Shown one piece after another: positions 22,971 through 34,622 of a stretch of DNA of 64,000 nucleotides. Made by a program: the position numbers and the translations under genes. How positions within the stretch are numbered: the first letter of the stretch is position 1; the number at the start of each line of letters is the position of its first letter. The notes below the pieces were generated by a model. That model ran no database searches. It worked only from the letters and a program-made list of their open reading frames with translations, and had not been told where the DNA came from. This DNA is from Mesostigma viride. Its lineage: Eukaryota; Streptophyta; Mesostigmatophyceae; Mesostigmatales; Mesostigmataceae. Location of the stretch: NCBI GenBank assembly GCA_009746045.1, contig RPFO01000156.1, positions 1,350,653-1,414,652 of the forward strand, read 5' to 3'.

Positions 22971-23251
22971 GCCCTATGCAGCACACCAAGTTTTGGCTAG
23001 CACGGTGGGGTGCTTCACCTACCCACAGCCGGTTTGAGGACTTGCATCCAAGTTACGACCCGAAATACGACTTTGATGGTGAATTCTTTAGTGCAGTTCG
23101 ATCGGCCTTGACGAGAGCTATCAAAAGACACCCTGAAGTCCTTCAGCAGGGCTGGGGGTCGTAAGTTATGGGGGCTTAAGTTGGGTTCACGCCTTAAGTT
23201 GGGTTGACCCCAAGAAACCCTCGAACCCAACTTAAGGCGTGAATGACTGTA

Positions 23252-23680
23252 CCTACATACGCATGCCACACAGGAGAAGAGAGCTGCCACAGGTGAGTTT
23301 GTAATGGATACTAGCAGCCAGCACAGGCACGCGCAGACGGCAGAAAAGTGTGTGTCGTTGTGTCATATGTCACGCACCACGTGGCCCCAATTTTGCAGCC
23401 TTGAACAGAAAGAAGACAAGCGCAATACTTGCGGCACCATGCTCATTTCGAGTAGTTTACCAGGCATTTACCGTCATGGCCAATGCCTGTGACATGGATT
23501 TATTCTGATATCTCAAAATTCTAGCCATGGGAGTATCAATACCACATTTGGGTTTACAGCGTGAATGGTTATGTTAGAAAAATGCCACCAGCAGAGAAAT
23601 GCAGCAAGTGAGTTTGCATTCCTACTCTGCAGACCTCTGTTTTTTCCATCCATTTGTGGCGCCTTGTTATTTTGTATATC
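23252..23680. promoter_or_regulatory. RPC5 upstream region
   Basis: Only about 430 bp separate the transposon from the RPC5 start codon, so the core promoter must lie here or within the transposon end. No named motif can be supported. Confidence 0.35.
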
Positions 23681-23812
23681 ATGGCGGCTGAAGATTTTTC
23701 CTATGATTGCGTTCTGGTGTTTGCGCCGTCCAGTGCCAGGGGGGTGGCTGAAAACGATCGAGTAGTTCGAACTATTGACGTTTTCTTCACGCCGAGAGAA
23801 TCCGACGTTAAG
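23681..23812 (+). CDS. RPC5: RPC5 exon 1 with start codon
   Basis: ATG in the context TATATCATGGCGG. The reading frame contains [12 protein letters not shown], the IDV.L block that opens the RPC5 dimerisation barrel. Donor GTACAC, phase 0, 44 codons. Confidence 0.88.
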
Positions 23813-24723
23813 GTACACTGTAGCATTTTATCGTCAGGACGCACTGTGACCCTTCTCTCATTCCCTTCTCGCCGTATTACTGTGAGTTAGCTGGCTGCTC
23901 CTAGGTTCCCTACATTCGGCAAGTAACTTAATGAGGTACTAGAAACCATGTTTCTCCCGCCCCCCCCCCCAGCACTCCTATCCATGTGCGCTGTATAGAT
24001 ATCTAACATCGGTAATTCTCAAATTCCGTCTGTTGTCCCCCGCATTTTGCTTCCAGCTCTACCTGTTACAATATCCGCTTCGTCCCCCGTGGAGGCCGTA
24101 CAATGACGGGCAATACAGCGAGGTAACGTTGTTTTCCCTGTCGATTCAAATGGTATTTCCAAGTGTGCGCCGCGCCTTGTTTTTCTTGTTTCAACCAAGT
24201 CAAGCCGCTGTAGCGTAAATGTGCAGTCACCAAACATTAATACGTGTTTGGTGATAACATCATACTTCCTGTGCGGTTGCCGGACCTGTCTTCAGGCTCA
24301 TCCCAACCTGTGCATTCATAGAACATAAGTAGGTGTGTGCTGTCTATGTCGCCGCCCCTCCTGTGCGGTCGCCCGACCTGTCTGCTCCAGGTGCGCGTCA
24401 AGCCCAACCAGGGGCGCGTGGAGGTGGACTGCACGCTGGACCAGACCAACGAGAACTATGACCAGGAGGCGAGCGAGCACCTGCGCATCAAGAAATGCGT
24501 GAGTGGTGTCATGCGATCGCCTGTTCATCAAGAAATGCGTGAGCGGTGTCATGCAATCACATGCGCGCTTCAAGAACTGTGCGCGTGGTGTCATTCGATC
24601 ACCTGCGCATCTTGACATGCGCGAGTGGCCGCACGCAAGCAGGTTTGCATCCAGTGTGTGTGTGGCCTTGAGACGCTTATATCATGATGGCTTGGGCATG
24701 CAGGATGGGGGATGGAGGAGGGG

Positions 24724-24758
<35 letters not shown>

Positions 24759-27700
24759 CTGGGGGGGGGGGGGGCTGGGGGCTTGGGGATTGAAGCATAT
24801 AGTGTGAGGCATGCGACATGTCACTGTGGCTCGTTTAAGGATTGTGTGAAACATCTCAAATTGCATCCTGAACATGTTTTAACAGTTTAACGCGCCAGTT
24901 CAGCGCGCTAAACCAGAAGCATGGACGAAGCCGTCGCTTCGATTTTTGTGACTCAGGCAAGAAGTGCTCTGTTTGGATGACGTTAGCAGCTTTCGTGGGT
25001 GCTGTGGCCACAGGGTAACTGGCACGAGGGCAGGGGGAATACAGGTGTCCCTGGCGACGTTGTGTGTGATGGTGGCTTGTGGTCTTGTCTCCAAAAAGAA
25101 TCTTCTCTATGCTATGCTCTGCCTTCTTCACTGCCTTCTTTGCTACCCTGAATCGAGAAACTCCCTTTTGGTAGCAAATGTGTGGCCATGATACGTGATA
25201 AGTGTCAAGTTGCACTCCTCAGTGGGTGCGGAGACACTGGCCCCTGGTCACTGTAGCTTCACAAGGCAATCGCTATAGCGTCCCAAGGCAATCACTATAG
25301 CTTCACATGGCAACCACTATAGCTTCACATGGCAATCGCTATAGCTTCACATGGCAATCACTAAAGCTTCACATGGCAACCACTATAGCTTCACATGGCA
25401 GCCACTAAAGCTTCACATGGCAAGCATTATAGCTTCACATGGCAATCGCAAAAGCTTCACACGGCAACCACTAAAGCTTCACAAGGCAACCACTATAGCT
25501 TCACATGGCAATCGCTATAGCTTCACATGGCAACCACTATAGCTTCACAAGGCAATCGCTATAGCTTCACAAGGCAACCACTATAGCTTCACATGGCACC
25601 ACTATCGCTTCACATGGCAATCACTATAGCTTCACAAGGCAATCGCTATAGCTTCACATGGCAACCACTATAGCTTCACATGGCAATCGCTATAGCTTCA
25701 CAAGGCAACCACTATAGCTTCACATGGCAACCACTATAGCTTCACATGGCAACCACTAAAGCTTCACATGGCAACCACTATAGCTTCACATGGCAATCGC
25801 TAAAGCTTCACATGGCAACCACTATAGCTTCACAAGGCAATCGCTATAGCTTCACAAGGCAATCACTAAAGCTTCACAAGGCAACCACTTTAGCTTCACA
25901 AGGCAATCGCTAAAGCTTCACAAGGCAATCGCTATAGCTTCACATGGCAACCACTACAGCTTCATATGGCAGCCACTATAGCTTCACATGGCAACCACTA
26001 TAGCTTCACAAGGCAACCACTAAAGCTTCACATGGCAAGCATTGTAGCTTCACATGGCAATCGCAAAAGCTTCACAAGGCAACCACTATAGCTTCACAAG
26101 GCAATCACTATAGCTTCACAAGGCAATCGCTATAGCTTCACATGGCAACCACTATAGCTTCACAAGGCAATTGCTATAGCTTCACATGGCAACCACTACA
26201 GCTTCACAAGGCATCGGTGTTTGGTTTCCAATACACAGCAGGGTTCCATGCGCAGGTCTAACCTTGAGGTCTAACCTTGAGGTCTAACCTTGATGTCACG
26301 TGATGTCACGTGAAACAAGTGGGTCATATTCTTTTACCTCGCCATGCCGCTCGCTGCCTGCGTGTTGTGACACAAGTGTGTCATGATTTATTTACCTCGT
26401 CATGTCGCTCACTGCGGGGGTACTTTTTGTCCAACTTGCCCTGCTGGCCAAATGGATGGACCCCACGGCGGGTAACGCGCGGTCGGGCACAGACGCTGAC
26501 CTCATCGCACACACCCCTGGTGTCCAGCTACGCGGTGGGGGTGCTGAGGGGCAACCAGGTGAGGCGCAGCCTGCGGCCGGCCATGCAGCCTACTAGAAAT
26601 TGGCTTTGCAGATATGTCCGCCCCCTAATACCTGGAGCCCACTAGAAATAGAAATAATGCTTTGCAAGGCGACGGCTAGGGGCTGGATAGGAGACCGGTT
26701 TCCTAGGCCAGATGACACGCATGCGCTGGGGAGGGCTGAGCTGGGGAGTACTGCAGGAGGTTGAGTCTACTAGCGAAGGCAGCATGGTCCGTGACAAGCA
26801 GCGGCCACCCTCGAGTTTCCTAGTATTATTTAGAGTTCCTTAGTGTATATTAGTGTAACTATATTATTTAGAGGTCCTTAGTGTATATTAGTGTAACTAT
26901 ATTATTTAGAGGTCCTTAGTGTATATTAGTGTAACTATATTATTTAGAGGTCCTTAGTGCATATTAGTGTAACTATATTATTTAGAGGTCCTTAGTGTAT
27001 ATTAGTGTAACTATATTATTTAGAGGTCCTTAGTGTATAGTAGTTTAACTCTGTTTGTGAGTATGGCAGCAGAGCAAACGCGTCTGTGACAGGCAGTTGG
27101 GCAACTGTTTCCTGTCCAGTGTGACAGACTCTGTTGGGGGGGGGGGGGTTCCCATGGAAGTCTGCACTGATGGCCAATCAGCCGCATGCTGATTTTGCTC
27201 ACGCGTGTGTCACGTGCCATTTGTGTGCTTACGTGCATGCTTACGTTTGTGCCATTTGTGCGCTTATGCATGTGCCATTTGTGTGCTGATGCGTGTGCCA
27301 TTTCCTTGTCGCCCTCTGCACCCATTTTAAACTTGCTGCTCCCTTGCTTCTTGCCCCTGTCCCCGCATGCTGCGTGGCGGCTGCTAGCTGCACCTCAACC
27401 CGATCCATGCGGCGGTGCAGCTGCGGCCGTCACTGCAGTACCTGGGCAATGATGCCAAGGGGAAGGCCAGCAACCGGGGGCTGGTCGAGGATTTGGAGGA
27501 CATGGAAGAGGGGGAAGATGACGCTGAGGCCCCGTCCACAGACCTCACGCCTCTACAGGTGAGGTTCAATACGGTTCGCGCGGGTAATAGGGAATGGGGG
27601 GGATGGGGACCGGGGCAATGGGGGGCAGAAGCCCCTTCCATTTACCTCACGCTGCTGCAGGTGAGGTTGCAGGAGTAGTGGGGGGCAGGGGTGGGAGGGG

Positions 27701-30700
27701 CCGGGAGAGGAGATGGCAGTATAATGGACCACGCATTATCAAGTTCCAGTACAAATTTCTTTTTCGTTTCCCCGAGGGGTGAGCAGTAACTTGACACTAG
27801 CATACAATGCGTGACCCGCTTTCCTCACGCCTATGATAGCAAGTGTGCATGTGGCCCCTTGCACAATGTGTGGCCTTGTCCTCAGCAATTGTGCATGTGG
27901 CGCCTTGCACAGTGTGTGGCCTTGTCCTCAGCAAGCATGCATGTGGCCCCTTGCACAATGTGTGGCCATGTCCTCCTGCAGGTGCAAATCCGGCGGAGAG
28001 AGACGGAGCGCCAAGTGGAGTCGCGCATGCAGTCGCACGCCTACCTCAAGCAGCAGGACGAAGCCGAGGTGAGTCTGAGTTGACAGCTAGTACCTGGCGT
28101 AATGAGTTAGTCATGCTATCTTCGGTCAGTATTAATACACGTTTCCTGTTTTATTATGCGCTCACAAACCAATTTTCGGCACGGTGGGGTAAAGCACGAT
28201 GTTGCGTCTGGTCTTCATGCCTAAGGCGTCCAGGGATGGCCCCGCTATCTCTGGCGATTTCCATGCAGACCTTTCTGGCCGGAGCAGCTGTTTGGTTACC
28301 GTTGGGTGCTTATTGTTCTCCTGGGTTTTGCTTTCTCCTGCCCAAAGGTCTCAGCGATGTGAAGGAAGTTGGTCATAAGGAATGGGGGTTAGAAGGGGTG
28401 GGTGCGCATGCACTGGCCACTCGTCAACGCATGTTGCTGTTTGCACATCTGTCATGGCTCTCTCCCTGCATCCTTGCGGTCTACGTGTTTGTCTGTATCA
28501 TTGATGCTATGGTGTGTATGTCTTGGTCGACTGCCTGATATAGTATGCTGTATCAGCCCTTGTCATGCACCGCGTGGTGTATCTGTCCTTACCGTCTGCC
28601 TTATTAACATCGTAACATGTCATACGCGCCTAGTTATCTACACGTCGTATCTGCTTTAATCATCTAGTTGCCCTAGTCAGGTACACCACAAATCTTGCAT
28701 TGTAACTGCATCTCTCCTTTGTCATCCACCCTTCAAATTTTGTTCTCTGGCCTTGTCACGATCCTCCTGTATCCTCTTCCTACACCCCTCGCAGCCGTGG
28801 CTGACGCTTCCCATCCATGACCGTGGCTCGGACGAGGCGCGAGACATCCATGAGAGCCTCTTTGCGACCACCAACTACCCAATTCCCTTCAACATGACCA
28901 GGTAGTGCCTGTTGGCCAACACCAAGTATGCGATCCCCTTCAACATCCCCGGGTTTGACTGTTTGTCCTTTACTTGCGTGGTGGCGGTGGCTTCTTGCAT
29001 AGTTTTTGGCTGGACATACAGGGATATATATATATATATATATATATTTTCTGTTGGTGGCAGTAGGTCTTTCCTACCCGACTCCCTGACTCCCCGACTC
29101 CCCGACTCCCCGACTCCCCGAACCTGACTCCCCGACTCCCCGACCCCGACTCCCCGACTCCCCGACTCCCCGACTCCCCGACTCCCCGACTCCTTGACTC
29201 CCCGACTCCCTGACTCCCTGACTCCCTGAACCCCTGAACCCCAAACCCTTCAGCCGTCTCCCTTTCTATGATTTGGCATATCCCTTTCCCTTTCTGTGGG
29301 GCAGTTTAGCCCGCTTTTCTCCCTCCACCCATTCAATGCACACCCTCGCCTCTCCTCCCCACTTAACCGATTTCGGATTTCCGCCCCCCCCCCCCCCCCC
29401 CCCCTTCTTTTATTCACGCGTTTTCTGTAACGACTGTGGCCTTCCTTAGTTGCTGGCAGTGGCTCTTAATTAGGTGATAGGTGGAGCGATTTCTTCCTGG
29501 CGGTGATTTCTCTTGTTGGACTACACCCACCGTGCCATGCCACTTGGGACGTGGGCAAACATCGAGCTCCCTTGAGCGATTGCAAGCCACGCTCTATCTT
29601 TCGGCTACATTTGGGCTCAGCGTGGGAGGAATGGAAGGTCAGCACGAACAATGCCAAGTTTCCCAAGCAATGCTTTTGTTGTGCTCACGGCTGGTCTTGT
29701 TGACCCTCTTTGTTTGTGGGCCATATGGCGGCATGGGATGATGACATGGCGTGCGCCTGGCTGGCGCGTCCACAGGAGCCAGTATCTGTCCAAGCTGTGC
29801 CCCCCACCCGGCTTGGCGGTGGATACAGGGGAGCGGGGCGGCCTGTCCAAAAGGTAGGCCTGGTCGCTGGGTTTAGTAAGGTATTAAAATTTTTTACGGA
29901 AACCTTTTGCCACTCGGCTTTCAAGGCAATAGGTTTCCGCACAACATTAACCTGAGTGTCATGCTTACTCTGAATGCTTTTAGTAAGTTCATGTGCGTCA
30001 TGTTATCGTGCTTGTTTCAGAAATAAACCCAAGTTGCCTCTAGGGTTGGGTTGCCGCGTGGTTTTGGGGTGCAAAACCGACTAGGGTTGATGTACGCATT
30101 TTGAATTTATTGATCGCTTTTAGTGAGAGGATTCGCTGGTTCCCCACTTCAACGTGAATCACCCGATCGATGATCTGAGGCTGGCATTTGTATAAATGAA
30201 TTTCCTGAGCGAGTTTGTGTTTATACCTTTTAAATGTCAACTTTGGAGATGGTATTTGCCTTGACTTTCCATGCTCTGTGTCAAAGCCTGCATAGATGGC
30301 TGTATCATGTAATTATGGCGGTGCTACCTGTTGCCCAGCGCCTTTTCATGCATTTGAAAATAGCATGCTGTGGCAGTTAACAACCCCCGCTGGTCAAAGT
30401 GAAGCTATGCCAGTGGCCCCCTTCCGTTGTACAAGAAGCATCGGCCTCGCCACTCTCGTTGCCACATGGTCCAGTGGCCAGTGTGCACGGTATGTATAGT
30501 GTTGCAATGTAACCTTCATTTAAGGTGCTAGAGTGTGCAGGTGTAAGACGCGAGGTCATGCACCGACCAAAGTTTCCGACTCTACGCCGCTCTTGCATGC
30601 CTCAAGCTGCCATGGATGTAATAACTTAGTTGTAATACTTTTAACTTAAATGAATCGCCACAAGCCTGGTTGCAAGAGCTTGATTGAATCGCCACAAACC

Positions 30701-32772
30701 TGGTTGCAAGAACTTAAAACGAATTGCCTCAAACCTGTTTGTGATAACTTTGATTCCTGCTATGGTCTGCATGCGCGTGCACCCATATCGGCGTCCGTGG
30801 CACCCTGGATGGCTCCCATGCAGCTATCTGGATGCTTTGCCATTGGAAGAAAGGATTCACGCGGTGCTGGTTGAGGTAAGGAACCTCGTTGTCAAATGTT
30901 CGCAAGGTGTGCTTTCTCAGGATAATTAAATGTTGGAAAGAACTGATTGTTAATTGTGTGGCGAACCGACAAATGCGCGGTCGTGCCAATGTTGCAGCGT
31001 CCCTTGATTTCCACAGTGTGAGTTTCATGTTAGGGAAATGTGTATGGGATTTTTGCCTTTCTGTAACTCCTGGGTTGCCTTTTGGGGGTTGAACAAACGG
31101 GGTCCCTTCTCCAAGAAAAATAAGCATCATCTGGCTGTGTTTCAGTATGGGGCTATGGAGGTGGAGCCAGTGGAGCACTCAGCGGTTGCCAGCAGAAGTG
31201 CTTGTTAGCCTCGGTGGACTCGGGCTACACTCCTCGACAGTGACCCGATTTTTTATCGGCGAGACCCTGTGAAAAACGTTTGCGATTCGCTCATACACGT
31301 GTAGGGGTTGGACCATCTTTCCCGCCTCCTGGCGCCGTTGCTAACGTCCAAGTTTTTTTCTCCCAAAGCCCCCTAATTGTCGATTCTACTGTCAACTCTC
31401 AAGTGACTTCCTTGTGTGGTTGAAAAAGGGAAAAGCTGAACCTTGTGAGAGTGCCATTCTCCTGCCATCGGGCCCTGCGTACCCACAGGGTGAGATCCAC
31501 ATCCGGCACTACCTGCGCATCTTCCGCGTCGCGCGCGGGGAGTACTCGGACCGTGAGATACTGGCCATCCTTGAGAAGAAGGCGCAGCTCATCGAGGGCT
31601 GCTGGGTGCGTGTTTTGGGGGGAACGGAGAGGTTTTTAAGGGGAAGGGGGGGAAGGGTGCAAGAGCTTCTTCAGAGGGGAATTCGGGCCATGCATGAGAG
31701 GGGACTTTGGGGGCACTGATTTCAAAGGGATATACTTAAGGTGGAGCCATGCTGTGCAGGGTCCCTTTAGGGCCACGCGTTCAAAGGGACCTTTGTTTGT
31801 TTGTTTGTTTGTTTGTTTGTTTGTTTGTTTGTTTGTTTGTTTGTTTGTTTGTTTGTTTGTTTGTTTGTTTGTTTGTTTGTTTGTTTGTTTGTTTGTTTGT
31901 TTGTTTGTTTGTTTGTTTGTTTGTTTGTTTGTTTGTTTGTTTGTTTGTTTGTTTGTTTGTTTGTTTGTTTGTTTGGTCGCTCGGTCAGTCGGTCGGTCGG
32001 TCGGTCGGTCGGTCGGTCGGTCGGTCGGTCGGTCGGTCGGTCGGTCGGTCGGTCGGTCGGTCGGTCGGTCGGTCGGTCGGTCGGTCGGTCGGTCGGTCGG
32101 TCGGTCGGTCGGTCGGTCGGTCGGTCGGTCGGTCGGTCGGTCGGTTGGTCGGTCGGTCGGTCGGTCGGTCGGTCGGTCGGTCGGTCGGTCGGTCGGTCGG
32201 TCGGTTGGTTGGTTGGTTTGGCTTGTTTGTTTGTTTTGTTAGTTTGTTTTATTTGTTTTGTTTGATTTGTTTGGTTGGTTGGGGTGGACTGGGCTGGGCT
32301 GGGCTGGGCTGGGCTGGGCTGGGCTGGGCTGGGCTGGGCTGGGCTGGGCTGGGCTGGGCTGGGCTGGGCTGGGCTGGGCTGGGCTGGGCTGGGCTGGGCT
32401 GGGCTGGGCTGGGCTGGGCTCGGCTCGGCTCGGCTCGGCTCGGCTCGGCTCGGCTCGGCTCGGCTCGGCTCGGCTCGGCTCGGCTCGGCTCGGCTCGGCT
32501 CGGCTCGGCTCGGCTCGGCTCGGCTCGGCTCGGCTCGGCTCGGCTCGGCTCGGCTCGGCTTTGTTTTGTTTTGTTTTGTTTTGTTTTGTTTTGTTTTGTT
32601 TTGTTTTGTTTTGTTTTGTTTTGTTTTGTTTTGTTTTGTTTTGTTTTGTTTTGTTTTGTTTTGTTTTGTTTTGTTTTGTTTTGTTTTGTTTTGTTTTGTT
32701 TTGTTTTGTTTTGTTTTGTTTTGTTTTGTTTTGTTTTGTTTTGTTTGTTTTGTTTTGTTTTGTTTTGTTTTG

Positions 32773-32819
<47 letters not shown>

Positions 32820-34326
32820 GGGGCACTTTGTTGTCCGGGCAGATATCTTAAAATTGGTACTCCATGATCCATCCTATTCAATACATCCATCCCATCTGAT
32901 ACGCTTTATAGTGTCTTCTGCGGAGGGCTGCCATGTTAGGCTTGCAGACGAGCGGATTTGGAAAGTGAGTGGAGGGATAGGGGAAGGGTGTTTGCTGGCA
33001 ATAATTGGCTTCCTGGCAGGGAGCCCGGGGGGATACAGGGGTCTCAACTCTGTATTCGTTGCTGCCATTGGACTTTTCGGTCTGCGCGAGCTTGGCTTTG
33101 GAATCAACGCCTGCTGGGAAGCATGCGTGTAGCACCTTCACTTACAGTGCTTGGCACTCTGCAGACAAAGCTGGTGGTAGAGGGCAGGCAGGACCCCAAA
33201 AGCTTTGATGATCCTCACAAAATATTCTGAACGTTTCAAGGTGGCCATGTCATTGTTTGAGGACAAACGCCTAGCTCTGCATTTGGGGATTTAAAATAAT
33301 AAGCTTGCTGCCTGCTGGGATACGTCACCTATCGACAGGGCTTGAAATCGTATGCGCTGGGCTTGCCATGTACCTGGAATGCTGCTTCCTTGTGGTGGAC
33401 GTTTCTTTTATTTAATTGACTAACACGATTGACCCACTCATTATGGATGATTGACCCACTTGCATACGCGTCTTGTATCTGGGGCATGGTGCACCAATGT
33501 CCAGGTCACCAAGAGCGAGCTATTTTTGGACGAGAAGGCGGCGGCGCTTCGCGACTACCTGCTGTCCCGGTTTGCGCTCAAGTACGGCAGAGCAATCTCA
33601 CCATCGATGCCTGACATACTGGCCACGGAAACGTGCACAACTAGGCAATATGAGGAGCTAGGCTATCTAGGGGTTCTTATTACTAGCTGTTCATCACACA
33701 TAACCGCGCTAGTGTTTTTTAAAGAAGTAATCATGCAAGAGCAATGACTGCTGTGGGGGGCTGTTCAGCTGTCCACAGAGCGTAGCTGACGATGGACTGT
33801 GTTATACGGAAGCCATGTAGAGTAGGACTGCTAGTCGTAGGAATCCTTAAACCCCTACACCCCAAGATGGCGTCATGTCTACACAAAGGGCTGGTACAAA
33901 GCAAAGCGGCATAATGCAGAGCAGAGTGGAGCAAAGAGCTACGTTCATGGAATGCAGCGGTTGGCACCACTGGCATTGCGGGCGTTGGAGCCACAACGCG
34001 TGGGACCAAGTCTTTGCGAGCACCAATGTGCCGTGTGTGGATGGCCAGGCGGCATTCCATTAAAAGCATGCAGACGGCATCACGCAGGTTCCAATAACGT
34101 GGACATGCCATATCAGATAGCGTCCGCAGGTTCCAATAACGTGGACATGCCATATCAGATAGCGTCCGCTTTGGTCACAAGCCTGGGTTTCACCTAGCCT
34201 TGATCTTGCTTGGCATAGTGTGTCGCTGTGGAGCCGGAGCCTGATCTTGTTCACTCTGCGCTGGATGGTTCCAGCTTGTGTCTGGGTCAGGCACTCACCA
34301 CACACACACACACACAACACACACAC

Positions 34327-34369
<43 letters not shown>

Positions 34370-34591
34370 GCACACGCACACGCACACGCACACGCACACG
34401 CACACACACACACAACACACACACACACACACACTACTATACTATAGTGACCACACACACACACACACACACTACTATACTATAGTGACCACACACACAC
34501 ACACTACTATACTATAGTGACCACACACACACACACACACTACTATACTATAGTGACCACACACACACACACACTACTATACTATAGTGAC

Positions 34592-34622
<31 letters not shown>

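Larger units (their letters stand above)
21693..23249. mobile_element. Non-autonomous TIR transposon with TA target duplication (Tc1/mariner-like)
   Basis: A perfect 26-bp inverted repeat (21693-21718 and 23224-23249, outer end CAGTCATTCACGCC) is flanked by TA on both sides. Several subterminal copies of CTTAAGTTGGGTT in both orientations occur near both ends, as expected for transposase binding. No transposase frame is present. It holds a HIRAN-like frame and a SINE-like insertion, and lies between the divergent DEG and RPC5 genes. Confidence 0.85.

Noticed and set aside
22976-23164. A 62-codon plus-strand frame inside the TIR transposon as transposase
   Set aside because: Too short and without a DDE/D motif.
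25253-26212. CRISPR-like array of regular 22-nt units
   Set aside because: There are no unique spacers; units are contiguous. It is a minisatellite in an intron of a eukaryotic gene.
31694-33132. Frames up to 372 codons ([24 protein letters not shown])
   Set aside because: Microsatellite translation, open in all frames, with no start context or domain, within RPC5 intron 11.
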